64,000 nt of DNA from Thermoleophilia bacterium (lineage in GTDB: Bacteria > Actinomycetota > Thermoleophilia > Gaiellales > Gaiellaceae): the NCBI GenBank assembly GCA_020845695.1, contig JADLFG010000019.1, positions 1 through 64,000 on the forward strand, given 5' to 3'. Position 1 is the stretch's first letter; the number at the start of each line of letters is the position of its first letter. The position numbers and the translations under genes are program-made. Shown here in pieces: positions 27,916 to 36,133 of this stretch. The notes beneath the pieces were generated by a model. It saw only the letters and a program-made list of their open reading frames with translations, was not told the origin of the DNA and did no database searches.

Positions 27916-28890
27916 GTGCACGGTTCCGTCCGCGTCGCCTGCGTCCAGGCCGAGCCCGCGATCCTCGACCGGGAGGCCACGGTCGAGCGGCTGCATGTGC
28001 TCACAGCCGAGGCCGTTCGGGGTGGCGCGCAGCTCGTGGTCTTCCCGGAGGCGTTCGTGCCCGCCTACCCGTCGGCGTCGTGGGCGAAGTACCTGGCCGG
28101 CTGGGCTGACCCGCGCGGCAAGGCAGCGTTCGCGCAGCTTGCCCGCGAGTCGGTCGAGATCCCGGGAGCCGCGTTCGATCGAATCGCGGCCGCGGCGCGC
28201 GAGCACGACGTCTGGCTCGTCGTCGGCGTCAACGAGATCGAGCACGACCGGCCCGGCACGCTCTACAACACGCTGCTCTTCTTCGCCCCGGACGGCTCGC
28301 TCGCCCGCAAGCACCGCAAGCTGATGCCGACGAACCACGAGCGGCTCGTCTGGGGGCTCGGCGACGGGAGCGGGATCGAGTCGGTCGAGACCCCCTTCGG
28401 GCGCGTCGGCGGGCTGATCTGCTGGGAGAACTACATGCCGCTCGCCCGCTTCGCCCTGTACGCGTCAGGCGTCGAGATCTACGTCGCCTCGACCGCGGAC
28501 GACGGCGAGCGCTGGCAGGCGAGCATGGTCCACATCGCGCTCGAGTCACGCGCCTACGTGATCTCCTGCTGCCACTTCCAGGACGCGGCGCACTACCCGG
28601 CCGACTTCCCCCTGCGCGGGGAGATCGCGGACAAGGGGCTCGTCGGTCGCGGCGGCAGCTGCATCCTCGGTCCCGACGGCGCCTACCTCGCCGGCCCGCT
28701 CTGGGACGAGGAGGGGATCCTCTACGCGGAGCTCGAGGGGACGAAGCTGCTCGAGGAGCGCCAGCGCTTCGACCCGGTCGGCCACTACCACCGCCCGGAC
28801 GTGCTCCGGCTCGAGGTCGACGTCCCCTCGACCGGCGGCTCAACCCCGGCACCCGGTGGGCTGCCTCCCACCGCGTCGGGGAGCGGGTAG
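27916..28890 (+). CDS. Nitrilase (carbon-nitrogen hydrolase)
   Basis: Hydrolyses nitriles to carboxylic acids and ammonia. The catalytic Glu-Lys-Cys triad is visible in VVFPEAFVPAYP, KHRKLMPTNHERLVW and GGLICWENYMPLARFALY. The CWENYMPL context and the following VYVASTADD-type segment are typical of true nitrilase/cyanide dihydratase branch enzymes (branch 1) rather than amidases. GTG 27916 behind a CACAAT box is chosen; ATG 27907 would add three residues. The last 35 codons overlap the convergent beta-propeller gene and form a low-complexity Gly/Pro/Ser tail. The neighbouring GNAT and phosphatase give no clear pathway. Confidence 0.93.
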   Translation: MHGSVRVACVQAEPAILDREATVERLHVLTAEAVRGGAQLVVFPEAFVPAYPSASWAKYLAGWADPRGKAAFAQLARESVEIPGAAFDRIAAAAREHDVWLVVGVNEIEHDRPGTLYNTLLFFAPDGSLARKHRKLMPTNHERLVWGLGDGSGIESVETPFGRVGGLICWENYMPLARFALYASGVEIYVASTADDGERWQASMVHIALESRAYVISCCHFQDAAHYPADFPLRGEIADKGLVGRGGSCILGPDGAYLAGPLWDEEGILYAELEGTKLLEERQRFDPVGHYHRPDVLRLEVDVPSTGGSTPAPGGLPPTASGSG

Positions 28891-30818
28891 CCGGCCCAGC
28901 CGAGGTCGGCGAGCGTGTCGAGGCTCGTGGCGAGCGCACCCGCATCGGAGAGCGTGTAGAGCGTCCCGCCGAGGACGAGCGAGCGGCGGATCGAGACAGG
29001 CCAGCTCTCACCCCCGAACGGGTCGGGCGGGCTCACGTGCGTGAGCGTGCGGAGCTGCTCGATCCCGGCCCGGCTCGCGCGCAGGAGCACGGCACCGCTC
29101 CACCACTCCTCGAAGCCGCCCTCGCCCAGGCCCCAGGTGTCGAGCGGGATCACGACCGAGCCGGTCGCGGGGTCGTAGAGGAAGGCATGGTGGTCCCACT
29201 CGGCCTCGGAGGAGCCCCCACCGAGACTGAGGTGGTGCAGCCGGGTCGGGCTGGCGGGGTCGGAGACGTCGAAGACCGAGACCTGCGTGCCGAGAATCCG
29301 ACCCTCCGCGGTCGCGTCCTGGCCGACGCCGAGCAGGAGGCCGTCCCCGATCGGGTGCAGGTAGGAGGAGTAGCCCGGGATGTGGAGCTCGCCCCGGAGG
29401 CGCGGGTGCTCCGGGTCTGCGAGATCGACCACGTGTAGCGGGTCGACCTGCCGGAACGTGACGACGTAGCCGAGCTCGCCGACGAAGCGGACGGCGTAGA
29501 CGCGCTCGCCGCGCCCGAGGCCGCCGAGGCGGCCGATCTCGACGAGACGGCCCTCCCGCTCGGCGAGCGCGGTCACAGCGGTCTCCGATTCAGACTCCTC
29601 ACCGCCCCACCAGAGCGGAGCGTCGGTCGAGACGGCCCGCAGGACGCCGCCGCGCTCCGACAGCGACCACTGGCCGAGGAGGTAGCCGGAGACCGCCCCG
29701 CTGGCGCGATAGTCGGTGACGCCACCGGTGGCGACGTCGAATGCGTGCAGCGCAGTCGTAACGGGAGGCGGCGGCGCGTCGGGCGGCAGTGTGGCCGGGT
29801 CGACCCACCGCTGAGTGGCCACGTAGAGGCGCGTGGGGGACGCGTAGACCGTCTCCGCCCCGGCCATGATCGCGTCCGTGTCGACCGGGTCGACGCCACG
29901 GTCGAGGTCGATCGTGAGCACGCTGACGAGGCCGAGATCGGAGAACGCCCGCGGGCGGCGGACGTCACGGCAGCGCACGAGCCGGCGGTCGACCGACAGC
30001 CGGCCCTCGGCGTCCCGGACGCGGTAGCGCGGGATCCAGGTCGCGAGCCCCGAGCGCTTGATCACCCGTCGGTTCTCGCGCTCGGCCGCGGCAGCGGCGG
30101 CCTCGTCGCCCGACTCCGGGTAGACGAAGTCGAAGCCGGTCGGCTGCGAGCTCACGACCACGCGCGCGGTCGAGCCGCTGAGGCGAGCCGCGACCAGGGA
30201 GGCGTCGACCGTGAGCGTGCGAACCACGCGCATCGCGGCCGGATCGGACACATCGACCTCGGTCAGGAAGGTCTGGGAGACACCCGGCCCGGGCGCGATG
30301 TCGCTCGCCGCCGCGACGACGTCGACCGGCAGCGGCTCGAACCACCAGCCCCCGGTCGAGAGAACGAGCAGCCGGGAGCCGCGCAGGAGCAGCTCGTGCC
30401 CGAAACCCTCGCCGAGCGGGAGCGTGCCGAGCAGGGTAGGCGCCGGCCCGCTGGTGTCGACCGCTCGCAGCTCGCCGCCCGCGACGGTGAAGATCGTCCG
30501 TCCGTCCGTCTTGGCGATGTCCGGCTCGTCGACGCCGGGCTCCTGCACGTTCGTGCCGGTCGGCTCGGGGGCGACCGGCTCGGCGGGCGTCTCCTGGGAG
30601 CCGTCCCCCGCCTCCGGGGCCGGCGCCGCGTAGGCGCCGCCGCCGAGGCCCCACGGCCCGACCACGCGCAGCGCGTCCCGCTGGGCGCGGGAGAGAAGAG
30701 CGCCGCAGGACTCGAAGGCCGGTAGAGCAGCCGCCTGCGCCGTCGAGGTGGCGAGCACCGCTCCCGCCGCGCAGGTCGCGTACGTCAGCGTCCGTCCAGC
30801 GATCCGTCTTCCGCGCAC
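28785..30818 (-). CDS. Secreted protein with C-terminal beta-propeller domain
   Basis: A 677-residue exported protein. A signal peptide (about 1-30) ends near AQA-A, and a short Pro/Glu-rich linker follows. The family hallmark TGTNVQEPGVDEPDIAKTDG at residue 86 marks the Beta_propel family of secreted proteins, known mainly from archaea and Actinobacteria and of unknown function. Propeller blades repeat motifs such as LTEVDVSDPAAMRVVRTL, LHVVDLADPEHPRLRGEL and VSVFDVSDPASPTRLHHL. The start is GTG with a GAGGGAGG Shine-Dalgarno. The last 35 codons overlap the nitrilase gene. Confidence 0.88.
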   Translation of the reverse strand: MRGRRIAGRTLTYATCAAGAVLATSTAQAAALPAFESCGALLSRAQRDALRVVGPWGLGGGAYAAPAPEAGDGSQETPAEPVAPEPTGTNVQEPGVDEPDIAKTDGRTIFTVAGGELRAVDTSGPAPTLLGTLPLGEGFGHELLLRGSRLLVLSTGGWWFEPLPVDVVAAASDIAPGPGVSQTFLTEVDVSDPAAMRVVRTLTVDASLVAARLSGSTARVVVSSQPTGFDFVYPESGDEAAAAAAERENRRVIKRSGLATWIPRYRVRDAEGRLSVDRRLVRCRDVRRPRAFSDLGLVSVLTIDLDRGVDPVDTDAIMAGAETVYASPTRLYVATQRWVDPATLPPDAPPPPVTTALHAFDVATGGVTDYRASGAVSGYLLGQWSLSERGGVLRAVSTDAPLWWGGEESESETAVTALAEREGRLVEIGRLGGLGRGERVYAVRFVGELGYVVTFRQVDPLHVVDLADPEHPRLRGELHIPGYSSYLHPIGDGLLLGVGQDATAEGRILGTQVSVFDVSDPASPTRLHHLSLGGGSSEAEWDHHAFLYDPATGSVVIPLDTWGLGEGGFEEWWSGAVLLRASRAGIEQLRTLTHVSPPDPFGGESWPVSIRRSLVLGGTLYTLSDAGALATSLDTLADLGWAGYPLPDAVGGSPPGAGVEPPVEGTSTSSRSTSGRW

Positions 30819-30918
30819 GGTTGCCTCCCTCGTCGTCCGAAGTCTGCCTCTTTGACGGACGTTGCGCTGCGGAAGTTCCCGCGCCCTGGTCAGTCGATCT
30901 CGCCGGCCCGTGCCAGCC

Positions 30919-30950
30919 TGCCGGTGCCAGGCACGTGCCTGGCACCGGCA
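30919..30950. repeat. 32-bp perfect palindrome
   Basis: The left arm TGCCGGTGCCAGGCAC (30919-30934) is followed directly by its exact reverse complement (30935-30950). It lies 37 bases past the stop of the EamA gene on the minus strand, without a T-run. It could extrude as a cruciform, act as a terminator, or be a REP-type mobile palindrome. Confidence 0.8.
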
Positions 30951-30986
30951 CTTCCGACACCGGTGCTTTCGCCCGACGGTCGAGAC

Positions 30987-31883
30987 TCAATCGACGACGC
31001 CGATCGGCGTGCGCCGCGGACGGGCGATCACGATCCCGGCCGCGATCACGACCCCGCCGGCGACCTCGAGCGGCCCCATCCGCTCGCCGAGCGTCAAGAC
31101 CGCGAACGCCGCCCCCAGGAACGGCTGCAAGTTCGAGTAGAGCGCGGCCCGGTTCGCCCCGACCCGCTCGATCGCCGTGAACCAGAGCACGTTCGTGACG
31201 ACGAACGAGAGCAGCATGCTGTAGAGGAGCGCCGCCCAGGCGACCGACGAGATCGACCCCCAGTCCTGCCGGGCGAGCTGCGGGAGCGCGGTCAGCGCGA
31301 GCGGCACGGCCGCGGCGAGGCCGACCACGGCGCTGAAGCGGTACGGCGAGTAGCGGCGCAGGAACCCGACTGCGAGCACGGAGTAGATCGCCCAGGAGAG
31401 CGGCGCGCCCAGCCCGATCAGGATCCCGCCGAGGTCGCCCGAGAGGCCGCCTTCGGCCTCGGCGGCGACGAGCGCCACCCCGCCGAAGGAGACCGCGGCC
31501 GCGAGCCAGTAGCGGCGCTGCGCCTGCTCGACGCGCAGGAGCAGCGCCGCGACGCCGACGAGCACCGGCATCGTCCCGAATAGAAGCGCGACCGTCGCCG
31601 CATCCGTCCGCTCGACCCCGTAGGCGAAGCTGACCTGGTTCAGGTAGAGACAGAGCGCGACCACGCCGACGAGGAGCGGCAGCTCGCGCCGGCGCATCCG
31701 CAGCGTGCCCTCGTGGCCGTAGGCGATCGCGGCGAACGCGAGCGACCCGATCCCGAAGCGGGCGATCGCGTAGGCGAGCGGCTCGAAGCCGTGCGTGAGC
31801 GCGTACTTGATCACCGCGAAGTGGAAGCTCCAGATCAGCACCGTCACGAGGAGCAGGACATCCGCGGGCAGCCGGTGGCGCAC
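30987..31883 (-). CDS. EamA/DMT-family transporter
   Basis: Inner-membrane exporter-type protein of 298 residues with about ten helices from two EamA repeats. Seen: VTVLIWSFHFAVIKYALTHGFEPLAYAIARF in the first repeat and SWAIYSVLAVGFLRRYSPYRFSAVVGL in the second, with the usual SNLQPFLGAAFAVLTLGERMGPLEVAGGVVIAAGI near the end. The substrate is not predictable. GTG 31883 gives a short cytoplasmic N-terminus and lies seven bases after a TATCCT box, so the long upstream open frame is rejected. It is divergent from the FabL operon. Confidence 0.92.
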   Translation of the reverse strand: MRHRLPADVLLLVTVLIWSFHFAVIKYALTHGFEPLAYAIARFGIGSLAFAAIAYGHEGTLRMRRRELPLLVGVVALCLYLNQVSFAYGVERTDAATVALLFGTMPVLVGVAALLLRVEQAQRRYWLAAAVSFGGVALVAAEAEGGLSGDLGGILIGLGAPLSWAIYSVLAVGFLRRYSPYRFSAVVGLAAAVPLALTALPQLARQDWGSISSVAWAALLYSMLLSFVVTNVLWFTAIERVGANRAALYSNLQPFLGAAFAVLTLGERMGPLEVAGGVVIAAGIVIARPRRTPIGVVD

Positions 31884-31890
31884 GGCCGCG

Positions 31891-31911
31891 AGGATACCCG
31901 GGTGGTAAGGT
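31891..31911. promoter_or_regulatory. Divergent leaderless promoters, EamA gene and fabL operon
   Basis: Minus-strand TATCCT (31896-31891) ends seven bases before the EamA GTG. Plus-strand TAAGGT (31906-31911) ends six bases before the GTG at 31918. Confidence 0.5.
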
Positions 31912-31917
31912 GCGGCC

Positions 31918-32196
31918 GTGCCCGGGACCCGCGAGCCCACGATCGCGGACGTCGAGGCGCTCGTCTGCGCCGCGACGCCGCACTTCGCGTTCCAGATCCG
32001 CGCGCGCGTCCGCGACCTCGTCCGTAACCTCGGTCCGGAGCACCCCACCCGGCGCTACGGCGAAGCGCAGATCGCGATGCTCGAGCGGCTCGGCCACGCG
32101 ACGTCAAAGGCCGCCGAGGGGCCGCTCGAGCCCGCAACCCGGATCGGCTGGGAGACGGTCCCGAGCCACCGCGCCGTCCGCGCCGAGCGGCACTGA
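31918..32196 (+). CDS. Small uncharacterised protein (92 aa)
   Basis: Unrecognised. The product is soluble and helical, with IADVEALVCAATPHFAFQIRARVRDLVRNLG followed by AQIAMLERLGHATSKAAEGP. It has no membrane segment and its cysteine is isolated. GTG 31918 sits six bases after a TAAGGT box. The stop overlaps the fabL ATG by one base (TGATG), so it is translationally coupled with a fatty-acid synthesis gene, which argues for a real protein and possibly a related role. Confidence 0.7.
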   Translation: MPGTREPTIADVEALVCAATPHFAFQIRARVRDLVRNLGPEHPTRRYGEAQIAMLERLGHATSKAAEGPLEPATRIGWETVPSHRAVRAERH

Positions 32197-32942
32197 TGCG
32201 CCAGCCCTTCGAGGGCAAGTCCGTGCTCGTCACGGGCGGCTCGCGGGGCATCGGCAGGGAGATCGCGCTCCGCTTCGCCGCGCTCGGCGCCGCCCGCGTC
32301 TCGATCGGGTACCTGCGCAGCGACGAGGCGGCGCGTGAGACCGCCGCCGAGTTGGCAAGGGCCGGCACCGAGGCGGTCCTCCTCCGCGGGAACATCGGCG
32401 ACCCCGACCGGGTCGAGCGGCTGCTCGACGAGGCCGGGCCGCTCGACGTGATCGTTGCGAACGCCGCCACCGGCGTGATCCGGCCGGCGCTCGAGCTCGA
32501 GGAGAAGCACTGGGACTGGACGCTGAACGCGAACGCCCGCTCGGTCTTCACGCTCGCCCGCCACGCTGCGCCCACGATGCCGCCCGGAAGCTCGATCGTC
32601 GCCCTCTCCAGCCTGGGCTCGGTCCGCGTGCTCGAGAACTACGTGCTGGTCGGGGTCTCGAAGGCGGCGATCGAGACGCTCGTCCGCTACCTCGCGGTCG
32701 AGCTCGCGCCGCGCGAGCTCCGGGTCAACGCCGTCTCCGCGGGCCTCGTCGAGACCGGCGCGCTCGACCATTTCCCGAACCGGGACGAGATGCTCGGCTA
32801 CTACCGGAGCCGCACCCCCGCGGGCCGGCTCGTCGAGCCGAAGGACATCGCCGACGCCGTCTGCTTCCTCTGCTCGCCCGAGGCGGAGATGATCCGCGGT
32901 CAGACGATCGTCGTCGATGGCGGCTACTCGATCGTCGCCTGA
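32196..32942 (+). CDS. fabL: Enoyl-ACP reductase, FabL type (SDR family)
   Basis: NADPH-dependent reduction of enoyl-ACP in fatty acid elongation. The 248-residue SDR has TGGSRGIG at the cofactor site and NAAT in the core. The active-site Tyr and Lys are separated by six residues in ENYVLVGVSKAAIE, not three as in ordinary SDRs such as FabG. That Y-x6-K spacing, with LGSVRVLENY before it and NAVSAGLVETGALDHFPNRDEMLGYY and IRGQTIVVDGGYS after it, matches Bacillus FabL. If correct, it would be a triclosan-tolerant enoyl reductase. It is coupled to the 92-residue gene upstream. Confidence 0.85.
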   Translation: MRQPFEGKSVLVTGGSRGIGREIALRFAALGAARVSIGYLRSDEAARETAAELARAGTEAVLLRGNIGDPDRVERLLDEAGPLDVIVANAATGVIRPALELEEKHWDWTLNANARSVFTLARHAAPTMPPGSSIVALSSLGSVRVLENYVLVGVSKAAIETLVRYLAVELAPRELRVNAVSAGLVETGALDHFPNRDEMLGYYRSRTPAGRLVEPKDIADAVCFLCSPEAEMIRGQTIVVDGGYSIVA

Positions 32943-33044
32943 GCCTGAGCCTGAGCCGGAGGCCCGGCGCGGTACCCGGGCCGCAGCTCGCTGGCAGCGG
33001 GGCCGGCAGGGCCGGCGCCGCGGACGGATTCCGCGCGCCCGCTC

Positions 33045-33090
33045 TTGACCGCGCGGGGGCACGTGTCTATGCTTTCATTACGTAACGAAA
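33045..33090 (+). promoter_or_regulatory. Consensus promoter and MarR-type operator of the efflux operon
   Basis: TTGACC (33045-33050) and TATGCT (33068-33073) have the ideal 17-base spacing. Right after the -10 box, TTTCATTACGTAACGAAA (33073-33090) is an 18-base palindrome with one mismatch per half, ending one base before the ATG. It covers the transcription start, where a repressor would block RNA polymerase. The MarR-family gene two positions downstream is the natural candidate. Confidence 0.75.
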
Positions 33091-34545
33091 ATGCATGATC
33101 GCAGCGTCTACCCCCTCGGCAAGCGCCGGACACTGATCGTCCTCGCGGGGACGCTGCTCGGCATGCTGGTGGCCTCGCTCAACCAGACGCTCGCGGCCAC
33201 GGCGATGCCGATCATCGTCGAGGACCTGGGCGGGCTCGGACACTACTCCTGGGTGTTCTCCGCGTACGTGCTCGGAGCCACGGTCGCGATCCCGCTCTAC
33301 GGAAAGCTGTCAGACCTCTACGGGCGCCGGCCGCTCTTCTTGGCCGCGATCCTGCTCTTCTCGATCGGCTCCGTCCTCGCCGGTCTCGCCGCCTCGATGG
33401 AGCAGCTCGTCGCCGCCCGGACCGTCCAGGGCATCGGCGCCGGCGGGCTCGTCCCGCTCGGGATCGCGGTGATCGGGGACGTGATCGCGCCGCGGGAGCG
33501 CGGCCGCTGGCAGGCGGTGAACGGCGTCGTGTTCGCCGCCTCCGCGGTCGGCGGGCCGATGCTCGGCGGCTGGATCGCCGACAACGCCTCCTGGCGGCTC
33601 GCGTTCTTCGTGAGCCTGCCGCTCGCCGCGCTCGCGCTCGTCGTCGTCTGGTTCGGCTTCGGCCGGCGACCGCGCGGCGAGAGCCGCCGGATCGACTACC
33701 CGGGCGCCGTCCTGCTCACGCTCGGCACGGGGGCCGGCCTGGTCGCGGCGTCGTCCGGTGGCGTCGACTACCCCTGGCGCTCGCCGGTGATCCTGTCGCT
33801 GCTCGCGGTGTCGACGCTGCTCCTGGCCGCGTTCCTCGCGTGGGAGCGGCGGGCGCCCGAGCCGCTCGTGCCGCTCCACCTCCTGCGGGGCCGGACGATC
33901 GCGACCGCGGAGGCGGCGCTGTTCGCGCTCGGAGCGGCGACGTTCGGCACGGTCACGTTCGTGCCGCTGTTCGTTCAGGGTGTCCTGCGGGAGAGCGCAA
34001 CCAGCGCGGGCGCCGTGATCACGCCGCTCATGCTCTCGTGGATCGCCTCCGGCGCGATCGCCGGGCAGGTCGTCGCCCGCACGGGCCGCCCCCGGCCGGT
34101 GCTGCTCGCCGGCCCGCCGCTGATGGCGGCCGGGTTCGTGCTGCTCGCCCTGATGGGCGCCGACGCCTCGGTTGCCGACGCGATCGTCGGCGTCTCCGTG
34201 CTCGGGGCCGGCGTCGGCCTAATGATGCAGACGCTCATGGTCGTGGTGCAGAACGCGGCGCCACGGGAGCTGATGGGAGCCGTGACCGCCTCGGCCCAGT
34301 TCTCGCGCTGGCTCGGCGCGGCGCTCGGGGTGACACTGATGGGCGCGGTGGTCGCGTCCCGGCTCGGGAACGTCGCCTCCCCGACCGCCTCTCCCTCCGA
34401 GCTCGCGGCCGCGATCCACCCGGCGTTCCTGCTCGCGCTCGGCACCGCGGCGCTCGCATTCGTCGCCATGGTGCTGCTTCCGGACACGAAGCTGCGAAAG
34501 CGGTTCGAGCCCGCGGAGATCGCCGCGGCGGCCCGCGCGCGATGA
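33091..34545 (+). CDS. MFS drug efflux transporter, EmrB/QacA (DHA2) family
   Basis: Proton-driven exporter of 484 residues with about 14 helices. Seen: the helix-1 motif LGMLVASLNQTLAATAMPIIVEDLGG (LD(x)T(x)VNVALP-like), KLSDLYGRRPLF in loop 2-3, and helix-5 motif C AASAVGGPMLGGWIADNASWRLAFF. Substrates are typically lipophilic drugs or dyes. ATG 33091 follows the promoter/operator directly. The stop overlaps the MarR-family ATG by four bases (34542-34545), giving an autoregulated efflux operon. Confidence 0.94.
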   Translation: MHDRSVYPLGKRRTLIVLAGTLLGMLVASLNQTLAATAMPIIVEDLGGLGHYSWVFSAYVLGATVAIPLYGKLSDLYGRRPLFLAAILLFSIGSVLAGLAASMEQLVAARTVQGIGAGGLVPLGIAVIGDVIAPRERGRWQAVNGVVFAASAVGGPMLGGWIADNASWRLAFFVSLPLAALALVVVWFGFGRRPRGESRRIDYPGAVLLTLGTGAGLVAASSGGVDYPWRSPVILSLLAVSTLLLAAFLAWERRAPEPLVPLHLLRGRTIATAEAALFALGAATFGTVTFVPLFVQGVLRESATSAGAVITPLMLSWIASGAIAGQVVARTGRPRPVLLAGPPLMAAGFVLLALMGADASVADAIVGVSVLGAGVGLMMQTLMVVVQNAAPRELMGAVTASAQFSRWLGAALGVTLMGAVVASRLGNVASPTASPSELAAAIHPAFLLALGTAALAFVAMVLLPDTKLRKRFEPAEIAAAARAR

Positions 34546-35000
34546 CCCGCGAGGAGCTCGAGCGGATGGCCGAGGCGATCGTGCGCCTGCGCGCCGAGAT
34601 CCTCCGCCGCCGGGACACGGAGACCCTGCCGGCCGCCGAGCTGACGACCCCGCAGGCCCTCGCGCTCAGGTCGATCGTGCTCGAAGGGCCGCTGCGGATG
34701 GGGGCGCTCGCGGACGTGCTCGGCGTCTCGGTTGCGACCGCGAGCCGCACCGTGGACACGCTCGCTGCGCGCGGGCTCGCCCGCCGCCAGCCCGACCCCG
34801 CGGACGCGCGCGCCGTCCGCGTGTGCGCGACCCCGCGCGGGAAGCGCGAGCACGCCGTGCGCCGGGAGCGGTTCGCCCGGGCGCTCGAGCGCCTGCTCGA
34901 CGAGCTGTCCGAGCACGAGCGGCGCCAGCTCGCAGCCTCGCTCGAGACGGTCGGGCGGCTGCTCGCCCCGCAGCGGGACGTCGACCGGGAGGCGAGCTGA
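34542..35000 (+). CDS. MarR-family transcriptional regulator
   Basis: A 152-residue winged-helix dimer. Seen: the N-terminal dimerisation helix (ELERMAEAIVRLRAEIL), then LTTPQALALRSIVLEGPLRMGALADVLGVSVATASRTVDTLAARGLARRQPDPADARAVRVCATPRGK. The recognition helix is SVATASRTVDTL and the wing is DPADARAVRV. The C-terminal helices complete the dimer. It overlaps the efflux gene (ATGA) and probably binds the palindrome at 33073-33090, with release by an effector drug. That last point is inference. Confidence 0.92.
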   Translation: MTREELERMAEAIVRLRAEILRRRDTETLPAAELTTPQALALRSIVLEGPLRMGALADVLGVSVATASRTVDTLAARGLARRQPDPADARAVRVCATPRGKREHAVRRERFARALERLLDELSEHERRQLAASLETVGRLLAPQRDVDREAS

Positions 35001-35254
35001 CCGGCGAGCACGGTCCCGCCACGCGCGTCGCGCTCGCCGCGGGAATCTTCGCGTTCGCCCTCTCGCTCGCGCTCTACCTCTACACGCTCTCGCCGACCCT
35101 GAGCGTCCTCGTCGCGGCCGCCTTCATCGCCGGCGGGATGGTCGCCCGCCGCCGGGCGGCGCTGCCGATCGGCCGCGCGGCCGCCCACGCGGCGATCGCC
35201 GGCGGGCTGGCGGGCGCGCTTGCTGCTCTCGCGCTCGTCGCCGTCGAGGGTTGA
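34997..35254 (+). CDS. Small membrane protein (85 aa), possible CTG start
   Basis: Unrecognised. About three hydrophobic segments: VALAAGIFAFALSLALYLYTL, TLSVLVAAAFIAGGMVA and AAIAGGLAGALAALALVAV, with an Arg-rich loop. No ATG, GTG or TTG lies close upstream in frame. The best candidate is CTG 34997, which overlaps the MarR stop as CTGA in the way other genes here overlap as ATGA or GTGA. If real, it is the third gene of the efflux operon. Confidence 0.5.
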   Translation: MTGEHGPATRVALAAGIFAFALSLALYLYTLSPTLSVLVAAAFIAGGMVARRRAALPIGRAAAHAAIAGGLAGALAALALVAVEG

Positions 35255-35261
35255 CGCTCCG

Positions 35262-35555
35262 CTACCGCTCGCGCATGAACCCCTGCCGCGCGGCCGAGAC
35301 CAGCGCGACGGCCTCCGGGAAGAGGACACGCATCGCGTCGCGCAGCGCGAGCGCCTGCTCGTCGACCGAGCCGGACACGGCGATCCGCTGGAGCGCGGCG
35401 CCGGTCAGCTCGACCGCGGTGTTCAGGGTCAGCGTCGCGAACTGCTCGCGCTGGGACTCCTGCATCGCCTCGGTCTGGCGCTCGGCGAACTCGCGCAGGC
35501 CGCGCATCAGCTCCTCGGGGTCGCCTCCGAACGGGAATCCGAACCCGCCTTCCAT
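35262..35555 (-). CDS. Small uncharacterised helical protein (97 aa)
   Basis: Unrecognised. It starts MEGGFGFPFGGDPEELMRGLREFAERQTEAMQESQREQF with a Gly/Phe-rich N-terminus, followed by amphipathic helices (TLTLNTAVELTGAALQRIAVSG, ALALRDAMRVLFPEAVALVSAARQGF). ATG 35555 is preceded by an AAAGGAG Shine-Dalgarno at 5-6 bases and lies ten bases after the stop of the 186-residue gene, so both are one operon. The product looks cytoplasmic. Seven bases separate its stop from that of the convergent small membrane protein. Confidence 0.7.
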   Translation of the reverse strand: MEGGFGFPFGGDPEELMRGLREFAERQTEAMQESQREQFATLTLNTAVELTGAALQRIAVSGSVDEQALALRDAMRVLFPEAVALVSAARQGFMRER

Positions 35556-35565
35556 CCGGCTCCTT

Positions 35566-36126
35566 TCACCGGCCCCGCGTGAGGGGCAGCTTGTGGTTTC
35601 GCAGCACATCCGACGCTAGCGCTTCGACGGCGCCGGCGCCGGCCATCATCGCGGCCGCGAACGGCGAGCTTCCGAGCTCGCCGAGCGCCCGCTCGAGCGC
35701 GACGGCCGCCGTCCCGATCGCGTCGAGGTAGGCCGGGCTGGCGACGCGGGACCCGGGCGCGAGCACGCGCGCGAGCTCCGCCGCCGCGGCCGCGGCGGCC
35801 TCGAGCCCGTGGGGTCGCTCGGAGCGGGCGAGCTCCGCGAGCCGGGCGCGCAGCGCGGGGAGGTCGCCACCGCCGGCGCTCTCCTCGGCAAGCTCGCACA
35901 ACCCCACGACCGAGGCGACTTCCCGCACGATCGCCCGCTCCGTCACCGGCTCCCGGTTGGCCATGAGCACGAGCCAGGTCAGCACGCCGTCGCGACGGTA
36001 GGCGCACAGGTAGGCGCGGAGGCCGGTGCCGGGCTCCGCGGCGACGACGCCAGCGAGCTCCTCGCCCGGACCGAGAAAGGCACGCGCCGCCTCGGCGACG
36101 GCGCCGAGCTCGTCCTCCAGGGCCAT
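35566..36126 (-). CDS. Uncharacterised protein (186 aa)
   Basis: Unrecognised. The N-terminal half has alternating beta-type segments (GVVAAEPGTGLRAYLCAYRRDGVLTWLVLMANREPVTERAIVREVASVVGLCELAEE). The C-terminal half is Ala-rich and helical. No signal peptide or membrane helix is evident. ATG 36126 lies seven bases after a TATCCT box (36139-36134), so the mRNA is probably leaderless. It is followed by the 97-residue gene and is divergent from the coiled-coil gene. Confidence 0.75.
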   Translation of the reverse strand: MALEDELGAVAEAARAFLGPGEELAGVVAAEPGTGLRAYLCAYRRDGVLTWLVLMANREPVTERAIVREVASVVGLCELAEESAGGGDLPALRARLAELARSERPHGLEAAAAAAAELARVLAPGSRVASPAYLDAIGTAAVALERALGELGSSPFAAAMMAGAGAVEALASDVLRNHKLPLTRGR

Positions 36127-36133
36127 CGCGGCA

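Noticed and set aside
32943..33044. Tandem GCCTGA copies after fabL
   Set aside because: Only two or three short copies, without symmetry or relation to a gene; most likely simple-sequence noise.
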